From a virus, in the IMG/VR virus record IMGVR_UViG_3300035703_000009, positions 143,111 through 207,110 of that record: DNA of 64,000 bases; one strand, given 5' to 3'. The position numbers were made by a program, and so were the translations under genes. Below, piece after piece: positions 7,832 through 17,743 of this stretch; position 1 is the stretch's first letter, and each line of letters begins with the position of its first letter. Under the pieces are notes generated by a model. The model had not been told where the DNA came from. It made no database searches and saw nothing but the letters and a program-made list of their open reading frames with translations.

Positions 7832-9808
7832 ATGAGAGATGTAATGTCAAATAGGGGGGCTTTTGTCTCTCGTAAAATATCAGCCATGAGCGGTGGAGAT
7901 GATGACATCAATACTTCAGTGTGGACTTCCCTTCGAATCAATAAGCTGCTTGAGGAAATCGAGAATGGACTCGACATCAAGGGCTTACATAACTCGCCGT
8001 TCAAGGACAACGACATCAACCTAAAGCGTGCAGGCCTACCATTTGAGTACACTCCAGAAGAGTGGGAAGAGTTGCGTAGGTGTAAAGAAGACATCATCTA
8101 CTTTGCATATAATTACTGCAACATCCAGACCAATAACGGAATCATGCTCATTAAAGACACAATGGGCTTACGCGACTTTCAAGAGCAGATCTTGCAGTCA
8201 TTTGATGCGAATCGACTAAACATCCTAATGGCCAGTCGTCAAATAGGTAAGTCCGTGACATCTGCTATCTTCATCCTTTGGTTTAGCCTATTCAATCCAG
8301 AAAAGACTTCGCTGATCGTTGCAGATAACTTTGTCACCACCAAGGAGCTCTTAGATAAGCTAAAGATCTCTCTTGAAGGTCTTCCGTTCTTCATGAAACC
8401 AGGCATCAAGCTCATCAACTCTGGAACGATCAAATTCGATAACGATAGCCGTGTGGTTGCAAGAACGACCACTAAGAAATCAGGTATCGGTCTCACTGTG
8501 AACTTGCTGTACATGGACGAGTTTGCCCACATTGACCCAACCAAGCTCGATGAGTTCTATCGCGCGATATTTCCAACGGTCACGGCCGACCCTAATGCAA
8601 AGATAATCATCACGTCCACACCAAACGGTAAGAACAAGTTTTGGGAGATTTGGACCGATGCTGTCGAGGGTAGAACAAGTTACGTGCCGATTCGAGTGGA
8701 CTGGTGGCAGGTTCCAGGCAGGGATGAGAAGTGGAAACAGGAGACCATTGCTGACCTTGGCTCAGTTGAAGACTTTAACCAAGAATACGGTCTACAGTTC
8801 TTCTCTTCTGACCAATTGCTCCTGGGGTCAAACGAGCTAAAGAAGATCTATAACATCCGAACCAATTACGAGAACTCCAGATTCACGCTGGACGAAGATC
8901 GTGCCTACATCAATGACTATCTAACCTTACATCCAAAGTATGCCAGACGAACGATCACTGACTTTAGGAATGACTCATCGAACTACCTATTCACTATTGA
9001 CACAGCAGACGGAGTCGGTGGTGACTATTCGGTGCTAAACATATTTAAGGCAGTCGCAATGCCGTTGTCAGAATTAATAAAGAAAAAAGAGTCCATTCGT
9101 AGCGAGATCGATACTGTGTCGCTAGTACAGGTCGGTACCTTTCGTACCAATGATCTTGACATCAACCAGTTCTCAGCGGCAGCTGAGTACATCATTTATA
9201 AGATCTTCAATCCTGAAAAGTGTAGGATCGTGTTAGAGATGAACCACAAGGGAGAGATCGTGTACAATAGGTTCTCAGACAACCCAAATTGTTGGACAGG
9301 ACAGTTTGTTCATACCAAGCACACCGAGATGGCAGTAAACGTCAAATTAGGTCTGCGACTCGGGCCAACCAATAAGATCAAGTACTGCGAACGATTCAAG
9401 TATCTAGCCACAATCAATAAGATCATTCCAAACGAATACTTGACCATCATGGAGCTAATGGCGTTCGGTAAGTCTAAGGGCGGAGTCTATCGAGGTCAAA
9501 ACGGTAATGACGACTTGGCAATGACATGCGTCAACCTAGCACCTCTATTCGATACTCAGCAGTTCTGGGACATTGCTTTCGATACCTATGAAAATTCTCC
9601 AGAAGCATACCGTAAGGAGGTAAAAGAAAAGATATTTGACGTGTACCGTGAAAACGGGTCAAAAAGTTTGTATGATTTTGATAGATTGAAACAGTTAAAT
9701 CATCTAAAGGATTCAGAGACCGGCAACTTTAAGATCTTACCAAACGTTTTTGACCTAACCTCATTAGAACACATGAAAAAAATTCAAAATAAATTTTTTA
9801 AGTCATAA
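7832..9808 (+). CDS. Terminase large subunit, gp17-like, 658 aa
   Basis: The packaging motor. The ATPase domain has Walker A ASRQIGKSVTSA (residues ~133-144, compare SRQLGKT of T4), Walker B LLYMDEFAHI (~225-234) and a following motif ITSTPNGKNKFWE (coupling motif). The nuclease domain has FTIDTADGVGGDYS (~388-401) and the late acidic NGNDDLAM (~557-564), the metal-binding triad of the RNase H-like headful nuclease. Length is near T4 gp17 (610). It cuts and translocates concatemeric DNA into proheads. Confidence 0.95.
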   Translation: MRDVMSNRGAFVSRKISAMSGGDDDINTSVWTSLRINKLLEEIENGLDIKGLHNSPFKDNDINLKRAGLPFEYTPEEWEELRRCKEDIIYFAYNYCNIQTNNGIMLIKDTMGLRDFQEQILQSFDANRLNILMASRQIGKSVTSAIFILWFSLFNPEKTSLIVADNFVTTKELLDKLKISLEGLPFFMKPGIKLINSGTIKFDNDSRVVARTTTKKSGIGLTVNLLYMDEFAHIDPTKLDEFYRAIFPTVTADPNAKIIITSTPNGKNKFWEIWTDAVEGRTSYVPIRVDWWQVPGRDEKWKQETIADLGSVEDFNQEYGLQFFSSDQLLLGSNELKKIYNIRTNYENSRFTLDEDRAYINDYLTLHPKYARRTITDFRNDSSNYLFTIDTADGVGGDYSVLNIFKAVAMPLSELIKKKESIRSEIDTVSLVQVGTFRTNDLDINQFSAAAEYIIYKIFNPEKCRIVLEMNHKGEIVYNRFSDNPNCWTGQFVHTKHTEMAVNVKLGLRLGPTNKIKYCERFKYLATINKIIPNEYLTIMELMAFGKSKGGVYRGQNGNDDLAMTCVNLAPLFDTQQFWDIAFDTYENSPEAYRKEVKEKIFDVYRENGSKSLYDFDRLKQLNHLKDSETGNFKILPNVFDLTSLEHMKKIQNKFFKS

Positions 9809-9841
9809 ATTATTTAGTATAGTATAACACTAGTAGCGACT

Positions 9842-10159
9842 ATGAAATCACTCAAGTTTAACGGCGACATCACACTAGAAGAAGTATTCAACGAGCACAA
9901 GGCGTTGATCTATGATAGTGTTGTGCACTCAATTAAAGAAAATTTATCTTCATCTAATTCAGATGATGTACCCATAATCGGTATCACTATCAATCAAGTC
10001 GAATATTCCATCAACCTGGGTCGAGATAAGTTTGATCGATCCTTAGCGCAAGCTATCTCTTTTTATGAGGAGCTTGAGGAATATGAGAAGTGTCAAATGT
10101 GCCTAACTCTTAAACAAGAACTTAAAAAAAATAAAGAAAAAGCCGCCAATGGGATTTGA
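9842..10159 (+). CDS. Hypothetical protein, 105 aa
   Basis: Not recognised. It overlaps the sigma-factor gene by 11 nt, suggesting translational coupling. Its C-terminal helix contains [17 protein letters not shown], which resembles the segment WFELREEYECCALV of the 125-aa early protein at 61882; the two may share a small helical domain. A TATA-like sequence (GTATAGTATAAC) lies in the 33-nt gap after the terminase gene. Confidence 0.7.
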   Translation: MKSLKFNGDITLEEVFNEHKALIYDSVVHSIKENLSSSNSDDVPIIGITINQVEYSINLGRDKFDRSLAQAISFYEELEEYEKCQMCLTLKQELKKNKEKAANGI

Positions 10160-10772
10160 AGAAACTAACCTAAGAAACAATGCACGCATCCAAGAAATCG
10201 CAGAAAAACTACTAACTGACGCAATTACCGAAAAAGAACGTAATGAGCTAGTCACGTTAATCTCACCTAAACTCAAGTATTTCATTTGGAAGTATTGCAA
10301 AAACGAATTTGACACCGAGGAATCCCTACAGTGGGCCCTAAAAAGAATCTTTAAAAACATCTCTCAATTCAACTTTAACAAGGGCAGGTTTACTACGTGG
10401 ATCTTTACCATTGCCCGTAATGAGACACTCTATTACCTTTTCTACAAGAAAAAGTACGCATGTCATGACATAGATGTCTGTCGCTCAGCAACTGACAGAC
10501 CTGATACTTCAGTCGACACTTTTGCGAACAATGTCGATATTGCCGAGCTATATTCAAAAACTCTCGAAGAGATCCATAAGCTCGAGGATCCTATTCTAAA
10601 GAACATCGCGATCGACAAGATGATAAATCTACACCGCGTAAAAGAGATTGCCGACCGCTACTCAATGAATGAAAATACAGTAAAGACTAAGCTGCGCAAG
10701 ATCAGAGTCGATATAAAAACAGCGGTGTTGAAAAATAATCCACATCTAGAAGAAAAAATCGAGTTCATATGA
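10149..10772 (+). CDS. ECF-type RNA polymerase sigma factor (late sigma candidate), 207 aa
   Basis: Region 2 is visible at residues ~35-100 with [29 protein letters not shown], the usual sigma2.3-2.4 pattern (here at ~75-103). Region 4 is at ~150-195 with a helix-turn-helix [32 protein letters not shown]. There is no region 1.1 or 3, so it is ECF-sized. Sitting between terminase and structural genes, it is the best candidate for the gp55 equivalent that reads the TATAAATAA late promoters. The following gene overlaps by 4 nt (ATGA). Confidence 0.88.
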   Translation: MGFEETNLRNNARIQEIAEKLLTDAITEKERNELVTLISPKLKYFIWKYCKNEFDTEESLQWALKRIFKNISQFNFNKGRFTTWIFTIARNETLYYLFYKKKYACHDIDVCRSATDRPDTSVDTFANNVDIAELYSKTLEEIHKLEDPILKNIAIDKMINLHRVKEIADRYSMNENTVKTKLRKIRVDIKTAVLKNNPHLEEKIEFI

Positions 10773-11242
10773 AATTAAAAGAATTAAACCCAAAAATAGC
10801 TTATCACGAGCTTATCGAGTGCTTGGATGAATTCAAGCTCTATAAAAAATACAAGCAAATAATCTCAGATCTTCAGCAAGAAGGTCGACTTGAGGAAATA
10901 GGTTTCTCAGTAGATGATGACGCAAACCTTTACTTAGGAATTAATCTCAATCCAGAGTTGCTCATGTACTCTGAAACCTCACAAGAATCAGTTGAGTTAA
11001 GGCTCGTGAGCGAGAAAATGGGAAAGTATAACGACTTTTTGACCAAAGAAGGAATCCTAGACTCAGTGAAAATGGATTATGATAGAGTAAAGAATGACCA
11101 GTTTTACGGTTATGTCTTAAGGATCTCATTCAAATTTAAGAAGTACTCTGAGCAAAAATATAAAAGGTCAATCGCCCACCTAGTAGTAGCTGCTGCTCTC
11201 GCAGTAGGCGCCATAGTTACCACTGCTCTTCTACTCTTTTAA
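10769..11242 (+). CDS. C-tail-anchored membrane protein, 157 aa
   Basis: Not recognised. The soluble N-terminal ~130 residues are helical and charged; the last ~23 residues ([20 protein letters not shown]) form one transmembrane helix at the extreme C terminus, so the protein would be tail-anchored in the inner membrane. Its start overlaps the sigma-factor stop (ATGA). Function unknown. Confidence 0.75.
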   Translation: MKLKELNPKIAYHELIECLDEFKLYKKYKQIISDLQQEGRLEEIGFSVDDDANLYLGINLNPELLMYSETSQESVELRLVSEKMGKYNDFLTKEGILDSVKMDYDRVKNDQFYGYVLRISFKFKKYSEQKYKRSIAHLVVAAALAVGAIVTTALLLF

Positions 11243-11251
11243 AATAAATAA
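11243..11251 (+). promoter_or_regulatory. Late-type promoter before the 100-aa membrane protein
   Basis: AATAAATAA immediately after the preceding stop codon, only 8 nt before the ATG at 11260, so a transcript from it would be nearly leaderless. Confidence 0.4.
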
Positions 11252-11259
11252 ATTAAACT

Positions 11260-11562
11260 ATGAACACAATCATCACATTCTTAAAAGACAACGCGTGGAA
11301 AGTATCAACCGTTGTTTTCTTGCTCTTATTTTTATCAAAGGGCTGCACTAACACTAAACTTACCAAGCTAGAAGAAAAGACGATTTGTCTACAACGCAAA
11401 GTCGATTCTCTACAGTCAGACATTAGCTCTCGCCCAAGTAAAAAAGACGTGCGTGATGAAATGGAAAGAGTCATGTTTGACTATCTCATCTATGAAGATG
11501 ACTTAGACAAGGGAAAGACTAGCTTATCTGAAATCAAGAATAAAATCCAATCAAATGACTAA
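11260..11562 (+). CDS. Small membrane/lipoprotein-like protein with coiled coil, 100 aa
   Basis: An N-terminal hydrophobic segment (VSTVVFLLLFLSKGC, residues ~16-30) ends in a possible lipobox LSKGC, although Lys at -2 is atypical; otherwise it is a signal anchor. The rest is a coiled coil (KLEEKTICLQRKVDSLQ). Overlaps the next gene by 8 nt. One possibility is an envelope-spanning lysis accessory (spanin-like) but no partner proves it. Confidence 0.65.
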   Translation: MNTIITFLKDNAWKVSTVVFLLLFLSKGCTNTKLTKLEEKTICLQRKVDSLQSDISSRPSKKDVRDEMERVMFDYLIYEDDLDKGKTSLSEIKNKIQSND

Positions 11563-12343
11563 TTGGTTAAAAAATAACAAAAAGACTGTAATTAGGTTAG
11601 CCTTCCTGATCCCGATCATATCAGTCGCGATGATTTCTATCTCGCATGTTATTGGCTGGTATGACTTGGCAAACCCTGCGACTTGGGCCATCTACCTATC
11701 AGTCGCTGTTGAGATCGCAGCCATGTCTGCAATCGCAGCAGCATCTGTCAGGATCAAGGGATTCTCTGTGTGGTTCGTGTTTGGAATAGTGACTCTCATC
11801 CAGTTCATTGGAAACATCTACTTTAGTTACGTTGAGATCGACGTCACTTCACAGGGATTCAAAGACTGGATGGACTTAATTGCCCCAATCACCGATGCCA
11901 TGGGCAGCAGTGCAGAAGACATAGTCGCTCAGCGTAGATTCTTAGCGATATTAGAGGGCGGACTATTGCCGCTAATATCGTTGACCTGCTTACACTTCTT
12001 CATTGGATACGGTGAAGGTCAAGAGAGCCAGGTTCCAATCCCATCCGAGCCAACTACTGACTCTACTCCGACTGATACCCTTCCTGAGAAAGAACCGATT
12101 GACTCTCCTCAAGAAGTTTCAAATGAAGCAGACTCTACTACGAATATTGAGCAAACTCCTCAAATAGATAGTATAGAGGAGACTGTTGAATCTAGTCCGA
12201 TAAATGATGGAACAGTTCCAATGGAACCAGTAGATGACTCAGAAATGGTGGACTACTTACAGAAGCCAGAGGAACCTGCCAGATCTATCGGAGTGAAAGT
12301 AGAGCAGTTGAGCCAAAAGATGAAAAAAATCCTAGGTAAATGA
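11555..12343 (+). CDS. Polytopic membrane protein with acidic tail, 262 aa
   Basis: About four transmembrane segments in residues ~12-155 (RLAFLIPIISVAMISISHVIG; AIYLSVAVEIAAMSAIAAA; VWFVFGIVTLIQFIGNIYF; LLPLISLTCLHFFIGYG), then a Pro/Thr/Glu-rich cytosolic-looking tail and a short basic C terminus. Not recognised. Translationally coupled with genes on both sides (8-nt and 4-nt overlaps). Could be a phage envelope remodelling or holin-class protein; undetermined. Confidence 0.7.
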   Translation: MTNWLKNNKKTVIRLAFLIPIISVAMISISHVIGWYDLANPATWAIYLSVAVEIAAMSAIAAASVRIKGFSVWFVFGIVTLIQFIGNIYFSYVEIDVTSQGFKDWMDLIAPITDAMGSSAEDIVAQRRFLAILEGGLLPLISLTCLHFFIGYGEGQESQVPIPSEPTTDSTPTDTLPEKEPIDSPQEVSNEADSTTNIEQTPQIDSIEETVESSPINDGTVPMEPVDDSEMVDYLQKPEEPARSIGVKVEQLSQKMKKILGK

Positions 12344-12873
12344 TTAACCTAAATGAAGTATGCGATTGTTGTGGAGGAACCGAATCCCAACCGATACTCC
12401 AGTTATTTGATGATCGCTGCTTTAGAGTGGTCGAGGGAAAGGACGTACACGGAGAGTTTTGTTTAAAAGACTTTGCTTTTCCAGCAGACGGCTATTCTTG
12501 TATTGGACTAAACGTTGATACTGATGGCGGAGAGATCCTTATATTTGATAATAAGCTTGATACCCTTTCACCAAGTTCAGAGCTGATCTCCGGAGAGCTA
12601 TACGCTCGCGGAATACTGATTCGTATCGTCTATCCTACTTACGATAACAACGGTGAAAGCCTAACCTTGGCAGACAAGAGCATGAAACTGTACATTGAAA
12701 ACGGCGAGTCACTTGCTGGAATCGAGCTTCCTTTGTATGACCTTTTCACCATGTTTACCAATCCAAAGTCAAATAAGACAAGCGAGCTAATAAATAAAAT
12801 AAAGGTCGTCAATCCTAGCACCAAGTTCAAGATTCGAGTTGTTGCCCTGGTGATTTACGGCAAAGCTGACTAA
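12340..12873 (+). CDS. Hypothetical virion-region protein, 177 aa
   Basis: Not recognised. Cysteines CDCCGG at residues 8-13 could bind metal with a distant partner. The rest is predicted beta-rich. The gene overlaps the previous stop by 4 nt and lies 14 nt before another beta-rich protein; location between terminase and baseplate genes suggests a minor structural component. Confidence 0.65.
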   Translation: MINLNEVCDCCGGTESQPILQLFDDRCFRVVEGKDVHGEFCLKDFAFPADGYSCIGLNVDTDGGEILIFDNKLDTLSPSSELISGELYARGILIRIVYPTYDNNGESLTLADKSMKLYIENGESLAGIELPLYDLFTMFTNPKSNKTSELINKIKVVNPSTKFKIRVVALVIYGKAD

Positions 12874-12887
12874 AATAATATCACATA

Positions 12888-13298
12888 ATGACTCAAACTG
12901 GCTTTGAACTAATTGAACTGACTGCAGGAATAAACTATTCTCCTACTTTCGTTAGTACTGATAAAAGACTTCCTGCAAATGAAAAGACAACTATTGGTTA
13001 CTATCAGATCGGCGAGGTTGCACAATATGGATTTGCGCACGGTCCAGTTTTCAAGATAGAGTTCGTAAACCTATCAAGCATTGCTACTGCAACTCACGTG
13101 AAGATATGGGGACTCGGCAATCAAGATGATGCTGCTCCGCTCTATCCGATCACTTATTTTAACCCAAGTTACGGTAACACTAAGATCGCCATATGGTTAA
13201 AGAAATTTGAGTTTTGTGATAACGCAGGAAATCCAATAGAGGAAACCAATTACACAGTAGTCGGTTATAAAAAGAAAGCGATGCCGCTAGCTTGGTAA
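12888..13298 (+). CDS. Hypothetical beta-rich protein, 136 aa
   Basis: Not recognised. Predicted mostly beta strand with few charged residues. It may be a small tail, neck or decoration protein. The stop codon overlaps the next ATG (TAATG), indicating coupled translation. Confidence 0.6.
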   Translation: MTQTGFELIELTAGINYSPTFVSTDKRLPANEKTTIGYYQIGEVAQYGFAHGPVFKIEFVNLSSIATATHVKIWGLGNQDDAAPLYPITYFNPSYGNTKIAIWLKKFEFCDNAGNPIEETNYTVVGYKKKAMPLAW

Positions 13299-13753
13299 TG
13301 AAAAAAGTCAACGAAAATTCTGGATATGCTACTCGTGGTGATTTTACCAGAGGACTTCCTTTTTATGGAACCCAGGGAGACTTCAACTTCACGGTAGGTC
13401 GTAGCAAGTTTACTCCTGGTATATCAGTCAAACAGGTACCGCTATCTGACCTATCAGTTAAAGGCGATCCTGGCTTCTCTGACTTCGATATGAGTGTTAA
13501 TAAGCTTAAGACGTATTTTAGGCCTGGACATAGGGTGAGAGGCATCCTAGTTAACTCTCAACTAGAAAGTGAGAATGGCAAAATGGTGGTGGGTCGACTA
13601 CATAAGATCCAACCCGACTACTCTAATCAAAACATTCGAGTCTGGATCACAGACCCAAAGACTCTTGAGGTAAAGGAAATCTATCCTGAGACCGTCGAGA
13701 GAATCTACGAATCTCACCGAGCGCTAAGCTTTGACCAGTTCATCAATTCTTAA
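13298..13753 (+). CDS. Hypothetical structural-region protein with FINS tail, 151 aa
   Basis: Starting at the ATG at 13298, which overlaps the preceding stop; an upstream TTG at 13292 is less likely. A central FRPGHRVRGILVNSQLESENGKMVVGRL-like stretch (residues ~72-95) suggests an SH3-like barrel. The last residues are RALSFDQFINS, strikingly like the C-terminal end of the 615-aa protein (RILSFSKFIND) and like the N-terminal signal FSDFVNE seen on several other proteins here. Function unknown. Confidence 0.65.
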   Translation: MKKVNENSGYATRGDFTRGLPFYGTQGDFNFTVGRSKFTPGISVKQVPLSDLSVKGDPGFSDFDMSVNKLKTYFRPGHRVRGILVNSQLESENGKMVVGRLHKIQPDYSNQNIRVWITDPKTLEVKEIYPETVERIYESHRALSFDQFINS

Positions 13754-13818
13754 TTATGCAGGCCCTTTAAAACCTGCGCATACTTGACTCATATAAGATA
13801 AAAAATAGGGTTAATACT

Positions 13819-14805
13819 ATGCCAATAGATCCAGAAGAAGCAAAAAGGTTTCTCGATGAAGAAGATCGAAAGCATGGAGTCAATAATCTCGAAGTAGAAA
13901 AGAAAGAGCCAGAGAAGGTGACGAGCTTGGGTAAAGCCCAAAGCCACATGGATCTAGCATTATCTGCTGCCGAAGAGTCTCCATGGAAGCTACTAAGCTT
14001 CGAAGCTCTCCCATCCCAAGGGTTATTCTATCCTGAAGGAGCAGAGCTTCTCATTAGATCTGCGAAAGCCAAAGAAATACGTCACTGGTCGACAATCGAT
14101 GAGACCGATCCAATTGACGTTCGTGAAAAAATAAACTTTGTGCTCAATGCATGCACCAAGTTCAAGATCAAGGGCGTTCCCATGCCACTAAACCTCAATG
14201 ACTTTCTTGAGATCGACCGTTATCATCTCCTTTTTAGGATTTACGAGCTCACCTTTCCACACCAGGAAAACAAGTTATGGGCCTACATCAAGTGCGAGAA
14301 TACAAAGTGTGGTCACGTAACCAAGACCCAAGTCACCAGCCAAAACCTAATCGGTTTTAGGTACCCAGAAGAGGTGATGAAATGGTACTCGCCAGAAGAA
14401 AAGTGTTTTGTTATCAGTTCAGAAAAGCTAAATGAGACATTTAAGCTGTATTTACCGACGATCGGAATAAACAGCAAGTTCAAGAGTCGCAGGACGGCAG
14501 ACGAGCAAGCCAACATCGAGATCGACGAAGCCTTCTATAAATTCGGTCCATATCTAACCAACGAGTGGAGAAAGATCGATAACCAGAAACTAGCTGAACT
14601 CAGATTTAACTCTACCCTTTGGCAAGATAACAAATTCGTGTTCATACACAAGTTCACAAAGATGCTAGAGGAAGCAAGCCTAAATAAGGCAGCCAGCGTT
14701 TGTGAAAAGTGTAAGACACAGACTGAGAGTCACATTTTTTTGGGAGACAGCTTCACTGTCAAAGATATTTTCATTATTTCAGCTGGACTTGATGAACTTA
14801 TTTGA
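13819..14805 (+). CDS. Baseplate protein, PF12322-like (T4 gp26 type), 328 aa
   Basis: The segment LPSQGLFYPEGAELLIRSAK followed by KEIRHWSTIDETDP (residues ~64-97) is the pattern of the T4 base plate protein family, in which a 'LPSkGlfY' motif is followed by a helical domain. Two CxxxxC/CxxC pairs (CENTKC at ~155 and CEKCK at ~298) look like a split zinc ribbon, as found in several phage members. The protein probably helps assemble the baseplate hub. Followed by a 71-aa gene overlapping by 14 nt, the position of gp51-like genes in T4. Confidence 0.65.
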   Translation: MPIDPEEAKRFLDEEDRKHGVNNLEVEKKEPEKVTSLGKAQSHMDLALSAAEESPWKLLSFEALPSQGLFYPEGAELLIRSAKAKEIRHWSTIDETDPIDVREKINFVLNACTKFKIKGVPMPLNLNDFLEIDRYHLLFRIYELTFPHQENKLWAYIKCENTKCGHVTKTQVTSQNLIGFRYPEEVMKWYSPEEKCFVISSEKLNETFKLYLPTIGINSKFKSRRTADEQANIEIDEAFYKFGPYLTNEWRKIDNQKLAELRFNSTLWQDNKFVFIHKFTKMLEEASLNKAASVCEKCKTQTESHIFLGDSFTVKDIFIISAGLDELI

Positions 14806-15007
14806 GCTTAATGCTCGATTGGCGGTGAAGCTTGGTCAATCCATCGAAACCCTTTATAACCTAGAATACTTAGAGTATTCATATCTTCTCAACATCGTTA
14901 AAAAGGACATTGAGGACAAGAACGAAACTATTGTTAAGGAAGCAGACCAAGCTACGTCATCTGGACCGATTGAAGTTAATCTCCCGTCTCACCTGAGATT
15001 AAAATAA
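14792..15007 (+). CDS. Hypothetical protein overlapping the baseplate gene, 71 aa
   Basis: Starting at the ATG at 14792 inside the 3' end of the previous gene (14-nt overlap). A small, mainly helical protein (LEYLEYSYLLNIVKKDIEDK) with a polar tail. Function unknown; a baseplate hub assembly factor is possible from position only. Confidence 0.55.
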   Translation: MNLFELNARLAVKLGQSIETLYNLEYLEYSYLLNIVKKDIEDKNETIVKEADQATSSGPIEVNLPSHLRLK

Positions 15008-15011
15008 ATAA
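15003..15011 (+). promoter_or_regulatory. Late-type promoter for the 560-aa gene
   Basis: AATAAATAA overlapping the preceding stop codon, 17 nt before the GTG start at 15029. Confidence 0.45.
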
Positions 15012-15028
15012 ACAAAAGAATCATCGCA

Positions 15029-16711
15029 GTGGGAGAAAAACTCAGTAAATTCATTGAGCTATTTAATACAAATGCAGCAGCTTCTGTAGAAAGATCTAAG
15101 GTCACGCTCGATAAATTCACAGCAGTTAGAGAAATTGCACTAAAGCTTACTGCTCCAGTAAACGAAGAGTATAAAACGCTAGGCTCTCTTATTGAAAAAA
15201 TGATACCTGAGTCTGGTATACTAGACGACTCTCTTTTTCGCGAAGTCTACGCGAAAACTGAGCTTGAAAAGGAAGACAAAGCTGTCGTCTCTGACTTATT
15301 TAAGTTAAAATCTGCTCCTAATTCATATAATAAAGCAGTAAATATCAAGGAAAAAGGAGGCGAGTCATATTTTAACAGCCTCATGCAAGAAATAGGAAAT
15401 GCCATGTCTTCCTCAAGCCTCTCATTTGATGATGTAGTAGGCAAAGACATAAAGGGGTTCGTCGATTTTTTATATGAAGGAATTAACAGCTTACCTGAAG
15501 GGCCAGTCGATCTAAGTAGTCCTGAACTCTATGCCGCAGTGGTGGAAAACGGCACACCGATCGGTAAAAAAGAAGAGGCAAAGTCTTCTCCAGGAGCAAT
15601 AAATGAGGCCTTACCGAAAAAGGGAGAGGAAGTAGCTCCCAAGTTACCTTCAACATCTGCAGTCAATCCTGAAAAAGCTGCAGAGACTTTAAAGACCGAA
15701 GTCGAATCGACTAGCAGTCAAGTCACATCGGTCTCACCTGAAGTTCCAGCTGAACTTGAGAAAAAGGAAAAGCAGGCAATCAATATTAACATCGAGAAGC
15801 CTGAAGTTCCAAGCGAAATTACGACTACTCCAACCCAAGTCGTAAACCAAGGAAATCAATCTACGACAAGTGTCCAAAACACTACAGTAAATAGCGAAGT
15901 AACCACTCAGAATCAGACTAACTTAACGAGTGCACCAGCGTCTACTCAAATCAATGACATGTCTTCTAAAAAGACAGAGAACTCTAATCAAACGACTCTT
16001 GGCGGCTCAAAGAGCATTACACAACAGGCTCTTGAATTAGGCAAACAATATGGTTTCTCTGAAAAAGAATTAAAGGAACTTGCGTTAGGCTCAACCATAA
16101 ACTCGTCGACCTTAACTAATAAGATTGAAAGTTTAACCAAGAACCAGAGCAAGACTGCAACCTCTTCGACCGCTAACCAATTAAGTAGTTCGACTTCATC
16201 AATAAATGAGGGAGAAGAAGAGTCTGAAACTGCGACTAGTACCGACCAATCTATCATAAATGATGCTAAACCCAGCACAATGGCTAGTGGTGAAAAATTT
16301 GATGCTTTAGTCGCGACTGCAAAGAAGTATGGCATAAACACCGAGTCCTTTGAAAAATCCAAAGCCTCTTCGCAAGTAGAAGAACCAGAGGGCAATGAGG
16401 AAGTCAGTGCACAAAAGTCTGCTTTACCGCAGACTATGGAAGTAAGCAAGACTCAACAGACTCTACCGAGAGAGACTACCGTTGAACCAGTAGCACAAAA
16501 GCAGGCGACTGCTCTCGAGTCTCAAGCACAAGCACCAATCGAAGCTGTAGAAAAACCAGCCGATAGAATGAACGCTGCTCAGGCTAGCGAATCTAAACCT
16601 GCAGAGCAGGCAAAGCCTGCTCAAATGATAGACCTTTCTGGCTTAGAAAACAGAATGATGAGAATTGAGCACCTCTTGGCAAACACGCTAGAAGTTAAAA
16701 TAGTTGAATAA
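15029..16711 (+). CDS. Low-complexity Ser/Thr/Gln/Glu-rich protein, 560 aa
   Basis: GTG start. A helical N-terminal domain (residues ~1-165) is followed by about 350 residues of low-complexity S/T/Q/P/E-rich sequence, probably disordered, with two short repeated helical pieces of the form ALELGKQYGFSEKEL (~327) and LVATAKKYGINTESFE (~415). The last 30 residues form a short amphipathic helix ending LEVKIVE. Not recognised; perhaps a tail or baseplate scaffold. Overlaps the next gene by 1 nt. Confidence 0.65.
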   Translation: MGEKLSKFIELFNTNAAASVERSKVTLDKFTAVREIALKLTAPVNEEYKTLGSLIEKMIPESGILDDSLFREVYAKTELEKEDKAVVSDLFKLKSAPNSYNKAVNIKEKGGESYFNSLMQEIGNAMSSSSLSFDDVVGKDIKGFVDFLYEGINSLPEGPVDLSSPELYAAVVENGTPIGKKEEAKSSPGAINEALPKKGEEVAPKLPSTSAVNPEKAAETLKTEVESTSSQVTSVSPEVPAELEKKEKQAININIEKPEVPSEITTTPTQVVNQGNQSTTSVQNTTVNSEVTTQNQTNLTSAPASTQINDMSSKKTENSNQTTLGGSKSITQQALELGKQYGFSEKELKELALGSTINSSTLTNKIESLTKNQSKTATSSTANQLSSSTSSINEGEEESETATSTDQSIINDAKPSTMASGEKFDALVATAKKYGINTESFEKSKASSQVEEPEGNEEVSAQKSALPQTMEVSKTQQTLPRETTVEPVAQKQATALESQAQAPIEAVEKPADRMNAAQASESKPAEQAKPAQMIDLSGLENRMMRIEHLLANTLEVKIVE

Positions 16712-16956
16712 TGATTACTAAAGAACAAAAAGAACAGATCTTAGCGATACACCAAAAATATTCGAGCCTGCATGACCAACTAACTAACTTGACACAAGAA
16801 GCAGCTCTGCTAGAGCTGCGTAGGTCACAGCTTAGCCAGGAACTCGATGATACTCGTAAACTGGAAAAGGAGTTAATAAATAACATAGAACAACACACTG
16901 GTCAAAAGGTCGATCAGACGACCATCTTGAAAATAATTAACGAAGATGTTCAATAA
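16711..16956 (+). CDS. Short coiled-coil protein, 81 aa
   Basis: Almost wholly coiled coil (residues ~5-65, LTNLTQEAALLELRRSQLSQ). It starts on the last base of the preceding gene and overlaps the next by 11 nt, so all three are translated in a chain. A chaperone or scaffold role is possible; function unknown. Confidence 0.65.
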   Translation: MITKEQKEQILAIHQKYSSLHDQLTNLTQEAALLELRRSQLSQELDDTRKLEKELINNIEQHTGQKVDQTTILKIINEDVQ

Positions 16957-17743
16957 AGATAAATTTTTCACAGCTCTAATCATCATCTTGATTCTGCTGT
17001 TAATCTTTTTTGCCTGGAGAATGGAAGGCATGCGTAATGACGCACAGCGTCAAACCGATGAGCTTAAGAAGTCGATAATCGCTTCAGACAAGCTAGTCCA
17101 AGAATCGAATGGCAGCTATGCAAAGCTCGTTGACTATTACAAGACTGAGCGTGACCTAGTGAAAGAGCTAAAAGGCCAGAACTCAGACTTGGCCAAGGAC
17201 ATCAAAAAACAAGACGAGCGCATACTTAGTTTGACCTCTGCTGTAGTCACCTTTAAAGGAATACTTGAGGAGGGTATGGGCAAGTTCAATCCAAACGACT
17301 CTAATCAAATCGACATGGCCTTACGCTACCCGGACGCAACTAAACCGTTTGCAAAATGGGACGGTTATGTTAACACTAAGACTGCTAAATACAATGGTAA
17401 CTGGAGCTTTGATAAGCTACCAATTCAGATCGTTCTGACTGAGGAAAAAAGAGGTCTATGGAAGAACCGAATCGTTGGACCTGACTGGTTTATCGTCGAT
17501 TCTCTACAAGTCAATAGCTTGCCTCCAGACAAATATGCTTCAAACACTGAAAAGAAATTACAAATGATTGTAGGAGTAGATTATCTAAAACCTCTATCTA
17601 ATAAAAACGCTTGGGGATCAATAGGTGTCGGAGTGGGTCTTAATATATTACGTCAACATAACGTGATAGTAAGAGCAACCACCAACCAAGAGGTAGGAGT
17701 AGGTTACTACTACACAGTTAAGTCCTTTAAAAAGAACAAATAA
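16946..17743 (+). CDS. Membrane-anchored coiled-coil protein with C-terminal beta domain, 265 aa
   Basis: One N-terminal transmembrane helix (FFTALIIILILLLIFFAW, residues ~7-24), a coiled coil to ~100, then a beta-rich domain (~130-265) ending with GVGVGLNILRQHN and VGVGYYYTV, alternating patterns like outer-membrane-protein strands. This periplasm-spanning design fits an envelope-associated phage protein (for example spanin-like), but no family is recognised. Confidence 0.6.
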   Translation: MFNKDKFFTALIIILILLLIFFAWRMEGMRNDAQRQTDELKKSIIASDKLVQESNGSYAKLVDYYKTERDLVKELKGQNSDLAKDIKKQDERILSLTSAVVTFKGILEEGMGKFNPNDSNQIDMALRYPDATKPFAKWDGYVNTKTAKYNGNWSFDKLPIQIVLTEEKRGLWKNRIVGPDWFIVDSLQVNSLPPDKYASNTEKKLQMIVGVDYLKPLSNKNAWGSIGVGVGLNILRQHNVIVRATTNQEVGVGYYYTVKSFKKNK